From the NCBI GenBank assembly GCA_004352715.1, contig SCFE01000037.1, positions 670,370 to 734,369 on the forward strand: a DNA stretch of 64,000 bases, given 5' to 3'. Positions within the stretch are counted from its first letter, which is position 1, and each line of letters begins with the position of its first letter. A program made the position numbers and the translations under genes. The notes under the pieces were generated by a model. The model made no database searches. It was not told the origin of the DNA and saw nothing but the letters and a program-made list of their open reading frames with translations. Below, piece after piece: positions 46,754-57,937 of the stretch. This DNA is from Hofstenia miamia (Eukaryota > Xenacoelomorpha > Acoela).

Positions 46754-48240
46754 GTGAAATTCCCTAATTACGATACCTTGTTATTTTTACTTTTTTGGTA
46801 AATTGTTAAATATCTAGCAGCTTCCTATCCTACATGTAATAATTGACACATGCATACATGCTGGGTCACATTATCAGTCACATTATCATCATGAATTTAG
46901 ATGTAAAACAATGTAATATAAATTCCTAAGTTTGGCTTACCAGCCTTATCTCAAATTTGTTATTATTAATACATGTAAGAGAATGATCAATAGTCAACTA
47001 AATGATAGTAAAAACTCCTAACTGTAATCCTAACCTAAGTTCACTACTAAACACTGATCATTTAGCATGACATTCTATTAGATAATCAAACTGTAGTAGA
47101 AAACAAGTAAAAGAATTCCAAAGAAATTTCTTTATCAATTGTTACAACTAAATTAAATCTATTTATAGCTAACTGGAAAAAGTACCTGTTGATTTCAAAA
47201 TTTGAATTGTTCAACTGCAAATATGACTAAAAATAATGGAAGTGATTTCACCCTCTTCATTTTGCCAAAATTAGTAGGATCAACAAATACTAATTCATAA
47301 TTAATTGCACTAATATTTCTTGATTGCATTATACAAACTAATTTAAATTGATAATAAGTTCTATAATCTATTTCTAATCCTATTTTAAATTCGATCTTAA
47401 GTTTCTTTAAAGGACTTTCTTTCTTAGCAGCTTATTTGTTGGATGATGCTACAATAAAAAAACTAAAGAATACAATTTTTTAATATATTTTAATGTCGAA
47501 TTGAATCAATTTCAAGTATGAGTGAGTCATTTTCTGAGTTTTTTTGATTGAGTGCTATAAATTCCAAGCACACAATAACACTGGGTTTAAGATTAATGTC
47601 AAGTTCTACTAAACAATGCCACAATTTTTCAAAATAAAATACCCTGATGGGGTGTTTTTCTAGGGCAGAAGTGCAGATTATTTGATAAATGTTGAAAAAT
47701 TGCGGAAGAATTCCTTTGATGAAAAATGTATTAAAGTTACATTTAAGCATATTCTAATTTCTTGCTTTTGATCTTAATATATATTGCGTCAATGCCAAAT
47801 CAGTTTCTATGGTAATATGTGTCTTTGTTGGCAAATAGACATAATTACTTTGCTAAAACTATATTTTGAAATTTTTATTCAGTCAGTTATATATTATCTT
47901 ATTGGTTTTTTGCGATCAATTCAAATATTTCGTACAGTAGTAGCCGGAGGGGATCCTGGCAATCCTAGGATCCCCCCTCACAATCACCGTGGAATTTTTT
48001 CATTAATGTTATAATAAATTGGTAAAAATCATTGTAATTTCCTGCAATCTCAAGGATACAAAATCCTTTTTCCTGCCGAAAAAATATTATTTAATTTTCG
48101 TACTATTACCATTAGATTACATAAGTGATTTCCGTTTTATTTTTAACTGTAGTTTTGTCACTTCATTATTCGGAGTTTTAGATTTGCCGCCTTGCCTGCA
48201 AAATTCAGTTTAACAAAATTCGTTTTGCATTAGAATAGGA
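46754..48240. other. spacer between the two hAT-like copies
   Basis: AT-rich. At 47940-47990 is a GC-richer stretch, GGGGATCCTGGCAATCCTAG with its own near-inverse GGATCCCCCC, which resembles a transposon end. No gene. Confidence 0.35.
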
Positions 48241-48693
48241 GTGGGCTATCCAAGCGAGTTTCCCAAAATTGGGGTCCCGCAGGGAACATGCTGTGGTCCA
48301 ATTTTGTGTAACATTGCAACTGGTGATGTGGGCAATCTTCATGTGTATGCTGATAGTGCGAATTTGGCGACATATGTTGACGATAACAACCCTGTGATTG
48401 CTGCAAGCTCATCTCGGGACGACTCCTGCTTGATTTTAAGTTCCTTCAGAGCGCAGTTCAACAAAAAATCTTGAACTCAATGATAAAAAGTCCTTCCACA
48501 CATTTTAAGGACGATTCAAAGACCAACTTCTGCCATATATGTTTTGTTGAAATTTAGTAGACTTGGTTTCTCCTCATCAGAAATGGACCTTCTATTCAAT
48601 GCCTACTTTAGCCTGCTGACAAATGGCCGTTTTGTTTGGGGAGGAGGCAGCAACCAGTTGCTTGATAAAATTGATTGTCTTCAACGTCATTGA
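48241..48693 (+). pseudogene. LINE reverse transcriptase fragment
   Basis: The plus-strand frame contains FPKIGVPQGTCCGPILCNIA, the RT motif B region (GVPQGSxLGPxLF) of non-LTR retrotransposons. It continues to LHVYADSANLATYVDDNN, where the usual order around the catalytic (A/V)DD is disturbed by a small rearrangement. After a frameshift, 48547-48693 reads SRLGFSSSEMDLLFNAYFSL and GRFVWGGGSNQLLDKIDCLQ, the region following the palm in CR1/Jockey-like RTs. The rest is missing. Truncated and non-functional. Confidence 0.6.
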
Positions 48694-48699
48694 ATTTAA

Positions 48700-48960
48700 A
48701 ATTTTATTTTGCATATAAAAGTAATGATAAACAATCATGTTACAACATAAAACAATGTTGTTACAACCTCAAAATGTTGCTGTTTCATTTGTAAAAAACA
48801 ACCAAAAAGCAACCTAATGTGATGTTTTTGAAGCAACATTGTTTCAACCAATGAAATGGTACCATTTCAATGTTAAAACAACATTGTTTTTGACACATAA
48901 AACAACCACATAACAACTCAAAAAATCATTGTTTAGCTCTTAAATTGTTATCTGGGCAAG
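48700..48960. repeat. AACAATGTT-rich imperfect palindrome
   Basis: Many AACAATGTTG/CAACATTG motifs in both orientations around a central GAAATGGTACCATTTC palindrome (about 48853-48868). It could be a foldback MITE; ends GTTATCTGGGCAA (right) and an undefined left prevent a firm call. Confidence 0.45.
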
Positions 48961-49029
48961 CATCTGTAGATAGAGAAATAGTTTAACCATGTTCTCTTGT
49001 TCACTAGAATCACTGTTGCTTTAGTATAT

Positions 49030-49640
49030 GTTCACCTCAGTGACTTTCTGCTTTGACACTAAGTCCTCTGGCAAAGTTCTCTCTAGATTCAGCCCAGTGA
49101 TTCTACATTAGGGCAACAACACACTCTCTTCCAGTTGGCAGCCCAAATCATGATACCACATTAAGTTATTGCTAAAATTAAGTATCAGGGAAATAACAAC
49201 TTTATTTGATTGTTTCTATTCATACATTGCACTTAATAATTTACACTGTGATGATAATATACTGCTGGTAAATGTGAATGCATGGTAGTCACATGCAATA
49301 TTTATTATTTGTTTACATAGCTGAGGAAATAAGAACAATTGAGATCACTTTTAATTGAGCGAGAAATTAACAAATAGAGACATACCTTGGTGAGCTTAGA
49401 TCTGTTCTTGGATACTGCTTCAGCATGAGTCAATGCAAATTGGTTGCTGTTGGAGGATAATTCTCAGTGAAATATTTTTTTGTTTTCTTTATTGAACTGG
49501 TGAACTACCAATATTCTGTTTTCAGTTGGAATGTGGGTCACTCCTACAATGGTAGCCTTTTGAATCTTCTACCCATTAATTGAGTTACCTAGTACTGCTG
49601 GAGTAGTCAGAGCTTTACTGTGATTCTACAATGTGTCTTG
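49030..49640 (-). pseudogene. decayed coding sequence, unrecognised
   Basis: Reading the minus strand from 49640, one frame stays coding-like for over 80 codons with two stops. Its pieces include KIQKATIVGVTHIPTENRIL, VVHQFNKENKK and SNSNQFALTHAEAVSKNRSK, followed after a break by GLNLERTLPEDLVSKQKVTE. Composition is unlike spacer. It may be a remnant of a retrotransposon polyprotein or of a captured gene; no catalytic motif allows a choice. It lies in the 3.7 kb between the two hAT-like copies. Confidence 0.38.
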
Positions 49641-50429
49641 AATGAACACATTTGAAATATGCTTTTCATGCTAAAAAATTATTTGATTTGTAAACATCAA
49701 AATTTTAAATTTGTTCTTGACAAACTATGCATAAAATCCCTGAATCACATTCAATAATTTTATTGATTTGCAGTAATAGAGGACTTGGCCAGAAATTTTT
49801 TACCTATAAATTTTGAAGTTATAAATTAAATTAAATAATTGATGATTTTGTAATAATTAAATTTTCACTAAAAGATATTTTTAAGGAAATACATTAATTT
49901 TTTTAAAAAAATGGTAAAAATATATGTGTTTCATCATGTTTCCTTCTCACATACACCTTTTTGTTATTGAAATTCAACATCTATTTTAAGTTCCAACCAT
50001 AAAGATCTGTGGCAAGTTTCTCAAAATGAATTCCAAATATCTCAAAGAGGATTCAATTTGAGCATGTTGTATATAGAACTATAATATAATGGGAAATGAA
50101 ACATTCTGAAGCAGCTTAGAAAGTTTTCAAGTTGAGTTTGATTTACTTAGTCCAAATTCATGAATTAAAGCTCAATTTTTTTTTGAAGATAATTCCATAT
50201 TTTGCTGCCCTTTCTTAGTGCCATTGATGTTTATTTTTAATTGATAATGTAACATCCTCTACCAGGCTTTGTCATTTGGTTTCTGTATTATACTGTTATA
50301 ATTAGAACAATACATTAGTAGGTAGGGATGTACTATTCTCATACTGCTTCACTTCTACATTATTAATTCCATTAACTGTAATTAACAGATGATATAGTAA
50401 ACACTATTTAGCTGACACAGCTACACAGC

Positions 50430-53400
50430 CAGGGGCCCAGCGAGAAAAAATATATGAGGGGGTGCATTAGCAAAATTGCTGCCCTTTCAATAGTGACAAC
50501 TAGATTCGTCTCAGTTTATTTCTTTAAGCCTACTATAGTATAGTGCATTCTTGATAGCCAATATAATAATTAACAAAATATGCAAAATAATATATAAGAC
50601 ATAAATGAGTATGTTTGATGACTGGCGTATAATAAAACATTCAGCTCTACTTGAAAAACAATAATAGAAAATCTATACAATTTGAAATTCAACTTAGTTT
50701 TTCATAAGGTAGGTTCACTCTTGTTACCTTTGTTACAAACGCAAGTTGGTCAAAAAATGTACCTTGAAATTGATCAGCAACCATGGGAAATATCAAATAA
50801 TGCTGTCAGTCAAACACTACGATTAATTGCCCTGGAAAAAATCAATGCCAGAGCATTTTTACCATCTCTTGATAATGCAAATGTTTGCCTTTGTTTTTTT
50901 ACTATCCTCATTATAAATTTCCTAATGTTGACAAAATGATAAAAATATCTTGCATGTAGTCCAAAATTACATTCTATATTCGTTACAAAACAATTTATGC
51001 TTCAAAACAAAAGTCTATCTCACGCAATCTTATTGAAATTTATCATGTAAAATTAAAATCATTAAATGTCCCCTACCCTAATTCAATGGTAAAAATGTTT
51101 CTGCTAAAAGTCTATGTACATAAGCAAAACTTAGTTGACAAATTAATATGATGTGAAAACTTCAACTCCACATATAAAAACCCAATGACTGTTTCTTCAA
51201 TTGTAATGATAAGTTTATATTACACTACCCATTTTCAAATGTACTTTCAAATATATTTCGCAATATAAGAGCAAAAGGTTTTCTAGTCAATCATCACTCA
51301 TCATTGTTTTCAACCAATTCTTTATCATTCTGAGCTTACTACGAGATCATTTGCTGGAAACAACAGTCACATGAATGCAAATGCTTCACCAGGAAAGTAG
51401 TGGAAATGTGTATTTTCTGTTCTGACTTTCACTAGGCTGAATTTATTTTTGACCAATTTTTAGTGGTAAATTAAAATGGTTGTTGAAAGCAAAATAATTC
51501 ATGTCAAATACAAAGTAATACAAAGATGAAATTAATAAAACATAGAAGTGGTGTACAGAAGGGAGCTTCAAAATCGATTTTGATTAGTTAAATTAAGCCA
51601 TTTTCGGCAAAAAAATTAAAATAATTTAGAAAGGTTTATCTTTGAATACTTTGATAAATTTCGTGGGCTTAACTGTGATTTTGGCCACTTATATGATCAC
51701 AACAGAGATTTCCCCTATTAGAAAATTCTGCATACGTCCCTGAAACAGGATAGAAAATTGAGATTGACTAGGTAATGATTGGGAAATTAAAACCTTGGGT
51801 TGTATTGCAACTTGTTGATTCTTCTATGGCATCAGATAAAAATCAGTTAGACCTGCTAAACGTTAGACCTGCTAAACGTTAATGATATTCTCAAAGACAG
51901 ATTAGTAATAGAGAATTTATTTGTAAACTTTCTGAATTGAAAGCTGTTTAGAAAAAAGGTTAAATAGAACTATTTAGCCCTACTAAACGAGTTCCTTAAA
52001 AAACTAATTAAACTTCATTTAAGCCAGGCTTGCAAATGGAAGTACAATTGTTTTTTATTTCTATTCCATTTCCACAACTATTTCAAAAGCGTTTCCATAA
52101 TTTTCCATAAATGTCCAGTTCTTTTCATAACTCTTAGAACTAGTGATTATGGTTCTGCAGGACAAGTATTTCGCTGGTCCTAGTCCCACTTAGTTTAATT
52201 GGATTTTGCCCTAGTCATGTACTAGCCACGTCACAAACTTTTGGGACAGTGGGCCTTCATAACTCACTAAGCTGACTATAAGTTGAACCAAAATAACTAT
52301 TTGTTGGAGCTGCTAATACATAAATAATAGAATTTTGGAATACTGTTGAACNAGTAAACTGTTATGTATCACTAACATTCTGTAAATAATAATATTATTG
52401 AGTTGTTGCTACACCCTAAAAAAATGTACCGATATATTGGTCAAGAAAATTGCTATTTGATATTAGATGTCACAAATGGGACTATATTTCCATATATATG
52501 CTAGTGTTCTGGTCCGTTAGCAGACTGTAGCCACGTCCAACCGTTGGCTATCGTCACAGACTTTGTTTTACGATCAAAATACTAGCTAAAATTCATTTCT
52601 GAAAGTAATAGTGATGTCTTTTTGATTATTAATGCATTAATGCATGTACAAGAGTATTAGTTAATACCAAAGGCCACATTTTTTCCCCAATTTGCATTCA
52701 TTATCAGACATTTACATGCTGCCCCTGCTACACAAAATGGATGTGAAAACCTTTTTATTGTATGAGGAAATGCTATTACCGATAAAAAAGCAGCTCAGTC
52801 CAGTCCATGTTAACAAAATTTTAGTTATTTGGACGTGCAAATTTTTTTAACATTATGAAGAACAATTTGTTTCCATGTTATATATTTCTATTGTTGTTTT
52901 TAAAACTTAGACATTTTCAAGATTTTCTTTAATTGTTCAAAGTATGAGCATGCTTGAATCTTTGCATTGCACTTAGTAGTAGTAAAAAACGTTGACTACG
53001 GCGAAAAATCACGGCTAACAGCTGGATGCGGCTAAAGGCTTAAAGCCAACTGCTAGATATGTCCAAAGGCTTATGGCCAATTCCCTTTAAGTACAAAATT
53101 TATTTTGCAGGCGGCTACTGCTAAGAAAATTGAATTGCCACAGAACACTAACTTAGGCTAGAACTGCTTTAGTTATAACAGTGTGCTGAAGCAAATATTC
53201 ATTCAATGTGGTTTACATTAACAAAATTTTGACTTGTATTCATCTTGTGTTATTTTGAATTCTCTTGTTCATGCAGAGATTACTCAATTAAAAGAACTTT
53301 TTAAGACTGACTATAGCCTTATAGTTTATACAATTAAGTATCTTCCATTTTGGAGAAAGTGTTCAACACTCTGTATGACTCAAACGTATTTTGGTTATTA

Positions 53401-53885
53401 TAATACAATTTTCACTGTTCTTAAAACATTTATATTTTCTTAAACACATTTAGGGTATGTTTAACATTTTCTATGGTCTGTTTTTTGAATTTTTATTTCC
53501 ACAAATTTCCATTATATTTCCATTTCACAATCTGGAAATGGAATGGAATGGATAGGTTCATGTCAATTTGCAAACTGATTAATGCTAATCTTTTGTTTAA
53601 ATTAGAAGAATAGAAAAAATGAAATAGGTCGAAAATTTAAATTTTGTGCCACACTTGTAATGGCTGAGATTCAAGAATTACACTTAGAGAGAAAACACAA
53701 ATCACTTATTCAAATATATATTTCAAAAAAATGTTGAAAGAGATAGACTGAGAGCATTGTCAATTTAGAAAATGAGTGGAAAATTAAATGAACGCAACAT
53801 CTGTTAAATGGTCATTTTGCTGCCCCCTGAGAAAAAATATTGGGGGGTGCATCACAACCAGCACCCCCGATTAGCTGGGCCCCTG
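50430..53885. mobile_element. hAT-like non-autonomous element, right copy
   Basis: It begins CAGGGGCCCAGCGAG and ends ATTAGCTGGGCCCCTG, with a 12-bp perfect terminal inverted repeat. The right 8-bp flank is GCTAAATC, the left is TACACAGC. It contains the ~1.5 kb missing from the left copy (50512-51978), a single-N join at 52352 where about 140 bp present in the left copy are lost, and a 500-bp segment (52728-53230) absent from the left copy. The frame at 50682-50939 has no recognisable transposase motif. Confidence 0.7.
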
Positions 53886-54948
53886 GCTAAATCACGCTTT
53901 TTAAAAATAGCTCATTTTCAAGAGCTAAAAAGTGGCGAAAAATTGAGAAACGTACAAACACGTAATTGGTAGAATGCGGATTAATTGTTGCTGATACTGC
54001 ATGTACTACTGATTAAAGTTTCAAATATCATCCTGGTCACGAAATCAAAAACGCACATGGACTGCGCGAATCATCGTAAAACACAGCTTTTATCAGTTCA
54101 TGGACAAGGGTAAGGATCATATTTGTGAATTTCAAGATATATACAGGTTCAGTCATAAAATTGCTATTCGTCCATCAGTCTTGTGGAATACAGTCCATGG
54201 ACAGAAGTCAATGGCGAAGTCTGCATTCTATGTTTAGCTCTATTCTAAACAGTCACANTTGCAAACTGATTAATGCTAATCTTTTGTTTAAATTAGAAGA
54301 ATAGAACAAATGAAATAGGTCGAAAATTTAGATTTTGTGTCACACTTGTAATGACTGAGATTTAAGAATTACACTTACAGAGAAAACACAAATCACTTAT
54401 TCAAATATATATTTCAAAAAAATGTTGAAAGAGATAGACTGAGAGCATTGTCAATTTAGAAAATGAGTGGAAAATTAAATGAACGCAACATCTGTTAAAT
54501 GGTCATTTTGCTGCCCCCTGAGAAAAAATATTGGGGGGTGCATCACAACCAGCACCCCCGATTAGCTGGGCCCCTGGCTAAATCACGCTTTTTAAAAATA
54601 GCTCATTTTCAAGAGCTAAAAAGTGGCGAAAAATTGAGAAACGTACAAACACGTAATTGGTAGAATGCGGATTAATTGTTGCTGATACTGCATGTACTAC
54701 TGATTAAAGTTTCAAATATCATCCTGGTCACGAAATCAAAAACGCACATGGACTGCGCGAATCATCGTAAAACACAGCTTTTATCAGTTCATGGACAAGG
54801 GTAAGGATCATATTTGTGAATTTCAAGATATATACAGGTTCAGTCATAAAATTGCTATTCGTCCATCAGTCTTGTGGAATACAGTCCATGGACAGAAGTC
54901 AATGGCGAAGTCTGCATTCTATGTTTACATCTATTCTAAACAGTCACA
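53568..54948 (+). repeat. 690-bp direct duplication across a single N, likely assembly artefact
   Basis: 53568-54257 and 54259-54948 are the same length and near-identical, joined by an N at 54258. The duplication copies the right end of the hAT-like element, its GCTAAATC flank (again at 54577-54584) and part of the neighbouring locus. Confidence 0.8.
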
Positions 54949-54979
54949 TCGAGATCCATTAGATTCTTCGCGAAAGTAA
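54791..54979 (+). other. coding-like plus-strand frame, unrecognised
   Basis: The peptide includes GKDHICEFQDIYRFSHKIAI and VLWNTVHGQKSMAKSAFYVY. Upstream, in other phases, are NAHGLRESS-like pieces. The same frame, shortened by a substitution at 54236, is in the first copy of the duplication. Possibly the pre-insertion host locus or an old gene fragment; no family recognised. Confidence 0.25.
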
Positions 54980-55245
54980 GAAAGAACAACTTATATCCAG
55001 CATAGACATAGATATGCTTAGAGATATTGTCAACTTCTTATCTCTTTTATTTGATGTTTGAGAAACTTTAGTATGTTGACAAGCCAACATTCGGAAATAT
55101 TCAACCAGCGTATTACACTTTGTGGTAAATGCATGGGCAGTAAAAAAAACGGTATTGATGTCGTGTACATCGAAACGTATCCTTAGAACAACGTATGTAA
55201 TTGCTTCATTGCTTGACACACCGCAGAAGTAATTGGGCTTTTTTT
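54959..55245 (-). other. coding-like minus-strand frame, unrecognised
   Basis: About 90 open codons including KPNYFCGVSSNEAITYVVLR and NTVFFTAHAFTTKCNTLVEY, with a mixed composition. A stop lies just upstream and no good acceptor is present. It could be a decayed exon or a transposon fragment. Confidence 0.25.
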
Positions 55246-55437
55246 ACCAAACTGAATGGTAAAAAGGTCCCTCCACATTCAAGCTGAAAAGTGTCTAACG
55301 ATTACTGTTAGAGAAAGTCTCCTCACGCGTTACCTTCGCAGCTGCAAGTTCAATCGCTCCCTCAAAAGTAATGTTTAATCAAGTTAGCTCATCTGAAAGT
55401 GAGTGTCATTTTAGCGCACTTAACTGCGGAAATATTA

Positions 55438-55822
55438 GGGTAGTTTACACGAGGCGGATGATCCGGTAAAAAGTGAATGATACGGCTAGCCGCATTAAGG
55501 GCGTTCGCACGAGCTCCGTTTTAGTAGCCGCATTATCTCGATTTAATTGCTCCTCCGGAGCAGGATTGACTCCTCCGCATCAAGCCGTATTAGTGATAGC
55601 TAAACAACTTGTCAATCATTTTGTTTGACTTCTTCAATTGTGATTGGCTTTCTACCTTGTATGAAACGAATTAAAATTCACCAAAATAAACATTTTACTA
55701 ACGCGGAGCACGTGTAAACCCGGATTAATAAACTCTATAAAAAGCCATTTTCATCAACAAATGGTGCCGTATTGGCAACTCCGCCGAATTTATCTGCTTC
55801 GCATTTCGTGTAAACGGGGGTA
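55438..55822. mobile_element. PIF/Harbinger-like MITE candidate
   Basis: A GC-richer 385-bp island. The left end GGGTAGTTTACACGAGGCGG and the reverse complement of the right end TACCCCCGTTTACACGAAAT share GTTTACACGA in inverted orientation. TTA lies outside both ends (55435-55437 and 55823-55825), as in the 3-bp TWA duplications of Harbinger elements. The inside repeats CCGCATTA/CGTATTA/ACTCCGCC-like motifs in both orientations. No coding capacity. Confidence 0.45.
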
Positions 55823-55825
55823 TTA

Positions 55826-56303
55826 TAACTGTACAGCACAAGGTCATGCACCTTAAGACAATTGAGTCTCTCCGCATTGTACTTGACACATGCAAGAGCA
55901 ACCATATGCAAATAAAAGTTTTACCACTGCATTGTTAAAAAAGGTGAAACAGGGTTACGAGCATTCTGTCACATGAAAGGATGGTTCAGTTTGGTGTGGT
56001 TCACATGAATCATGATACTAATTGGCCATATGGGTCCAACATGTGGCTCGTGTCCAACTGATTTAAGTGTGATCATTTTAGTACATAGCTATTTGACCTA
56101 CTATGACCTATAGATCTATGGACACCATTTCTATCGCACCCTAATACCATTCTGAATAACTATATTAAGCTAAAATATAACTATATTTTCGACATATATT
56201 AGTGAAAGAAAAAAAGAGTATTTTTGGAACTGTTCATTTTTGTTTCAATTAAATAGGAGCCGACCCAATTTAACCCATGGCTTTTAAAGCATCTTACACA
56301 CAC
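55826..56303. other. spacer, no gene seen
   Basis: No supported frame or repeat boundary. Confidence 0.35.
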
Positions 56304-56637
56304 ATTATCTAACCAACCTAAAATTATCTAACCAACCTAAAACCTATGATTCATTAGTATCTTAGACAATATTTACATGTCGTAAATGATAAAGTAAGGA
56401 GACTGGGTTTCCATTGTAAATGTTAATACATAATTGGACTGAAACTATTCCCTCAGAAATGCGATGTGAAATTATCTAACCAACCTAAAACCTATGATTC
56501 ATTAGCATCTTAGACAATATTTACATGTCGTAAATGATAAAGTAAGGAGACTGGGTTTCCATTGTAAATGTTAATACATAATTGGACTGAAACTATTCCC
56601 TCAGCAATGCGATGTGACGTTATCTAACCAACCTAAA
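56304..56637 (+). repeat. tandem repeat, 148-bp unit
   Basis: The ATTATCTAACCAACCTAAA start occurs at 56304 (partial), 56323, 56471 and 56619 (partial, GTTATCTAACC). The two complete units (56323-56470 and 56471-56618) differ at only a few positions. Non-coding. The extra 19-bp partial units at both ends suggest unequal exchange. Confidence 0.9.
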
Positions 56638-56639
56638 AA

Positions 56640-57264
56640 TAGTATTAGCGAACGTTGAAAACTACTGCTATCAGAAATAAATAAAATCGAAAATTATTTC
56701 CACTTTTAACGCAAATGAAATCAGCGCAGAATGTATTTAGAGAAGATAGACTTGCGGGCGTCATCAAAATATTCGTATTTAAGTACTCAATGGGATTCTT
56801 TCCCTTTCATCATAAGTAGTTAAGTGTTACAGAGATTGGAATGCCTTGCGCTTAAATGAAAATGAAATGTCATTCTATATTCCGCATTTAAATGGTGATC
56901 ACATTTTAAATTCCAACCGTTAACAATATTATATGTGGCAATTATATATTGTAAGTAAAACTGTTGTGGAAATTCCACTAATTTGGAAATCTAGATAGGA
57001 AACGAGACTAAAATGAACCTTTGTTGTCAACATATAGATTCGTCTTCCAACAGAAATCTGGAAATATATGTTGTATGTAAGATTGACGAAATATTCCCAA
57101 CATATAGGTGAAACTTTCTACCTGCTCTTCGTCACTTTGCCAGATGATTAAACAAATCTAAGCAACTTCATATAATCTTGGAATTCAATAAAATCATTTG
57201 CTTCAAAGAGTTTTACATATACTATTTTTACAATTATGACCTTCATGTACATGTAAATGTATAC
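56640..57264. other. spacer, no gene seen
   Basis: No supported feature. Presumed intronic or intergenic. Confidence 0.3.
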
Positions 57265-57296
57265 GTGGAAATAGCTTTTTGAATAATTTCCGAACA
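57265..57296 (-). CDS. possible short exon downstream of 57804-57937
   Basis: A strong acceptor (TTTTTTTGTTACTTCTCCAG) precedes open phase-0 codons CSEIIQKAIS, which would follow in phase from the donor of 57804-57937. The frame closes at 57243. The best donor before the stop, GTATAC at 57264-57259, is mediocre, so the 3' boundary is uncertain. Confidence 0.3.
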
Positions 57297-57447
57297 CTGG
57301 AGAAGTAACAAAAAAATCAGATACTGATTTGAACGTGTATTACTGAAACAGAGACTTGTTTTTCGATTGGTTGAAAGCTTGTTTGCATTAACAGAATGAC
57401 GTTCCTTATATTGACAAAACCACTCCTTAATTGAATACTTCATCTAG

Positions 57448-57541
57448 ATTTAAACAAACGGAAGTTGAGTTCAATCCGTTAGAAACAGCATCCTCTTTTA
57501 ACTCTTATAGAAATCTGTTAAATTTAAATGGCTTAACAAAG
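57448..57541 (+). CDS. possible plus-strand exon, unrecognised
   Basis: A 94-nt plus-strand block between the acceptor-like ACTTCATCTAG and a good donor AAAG|GTAAGCG. One partial base precedes 31 open codons containing TEVEFNPLETASSFNSYRNL, ending in phase 0. Composition is protein-like. It lies between two minus-strand exon candidates, so either one strand is wrong or two genes overlap. Not recognised. Confidence 0.3.
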
Positions 57542-57803
57542 GTAAGCGAGATGTAGATTTGCAATACTTCAACTATTAATCACCCGAATAAATTCGAATG
57601 TGCATTAAAAAATGATATTAAAAATTATAAAATAATTCTATCAATTGAAATAATTAGATTAAAAAAGCTCAACGAAATTCCGAAGTGTAGAAAATGTGAT
57701 GTTTTAGTAATAAAAATGGAAGTGTATGGAAAATGTATAAGATTAAGTGATGGCAATGGAAATAAACAAGAATTGAAAATATATTGACAAATATATAACT
57801 TAC

Positions 57804-57937
57804 GTTTTTGACCATTGAATAAAGCATATGTCTTAATAGAATTGCAGATTCGTTGCTACCATCGCCCTCGGGATCTGATTCGAACACAGGATGATATGAA
57901 CGAATGCTCTGAAGTGCTATCGCTCCAGACCTGCTTT
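57804..57937 (-). CDS. internal exon of an unrecognised host gene
   Basis: A 134-nt minus-strand block runs from an acceptor GAATTGTTAATTTAG to a consensus donor AAC|GTAAGTTA. Two partial bases are followed by exactly 44 open codons, ending in phase 0. The peptide includes SGAIALQSIRSYHPVFESDP, then an acidic glycine-rich turn (EGDGSNES) and a helix-like AILLRHMLYSMVKN. GC content is clearly above the flanks and the other frames contain stops. It is the most upstream exon seen on this strand. Whether it belongs with the 38-39 kb exons cannot be shown because connecting exons are missing. Family not recognised. Confidence 0.58.

Larger units (their letters stand above)
43640..53885. mobile_element. 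composite of two hAT-like elements with outer target duplication
   Basis: GCTAAATC occurs directly outside both outer ends (43632-43639 and 53886-53893). The four ends inside this block are CAGGGGCCCAGC at 43640, its degenerate inverse (GCTGGGGCCCTTG) ending 46753, CAGGGGCCCAGC at 50430 and GGGCCCCTG ending 53885. The inner flanks, GTGAAATT after 46753 and TACACAGC before 50430, match neither each other nor the outer 8-mer. Only the outermost pair behaves like one insertion. No transposase was recognised in any part. A misjoin through the 1000-N gap is the main alternative. Confidence 0.55.

Noticed and set aside
43640-46761. Independent 8-bp target duplication for the left hAT-like copy
   Set aside because: GCTAAATC and GTGAAATT agree at only five of eight positions.
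50422-53893. Independent 8-bp target duplication for the right hAT-like copy
   Set aside because: TACACAGC and GCTAAATC do not match.
57830-57900. tRNA-like GTTCGAATC box (minus strand, about 57876-57886)
   Set aside because: No A box or cloverleaf could be drawn; the bases are inside a well-bounded coding exon candidate.
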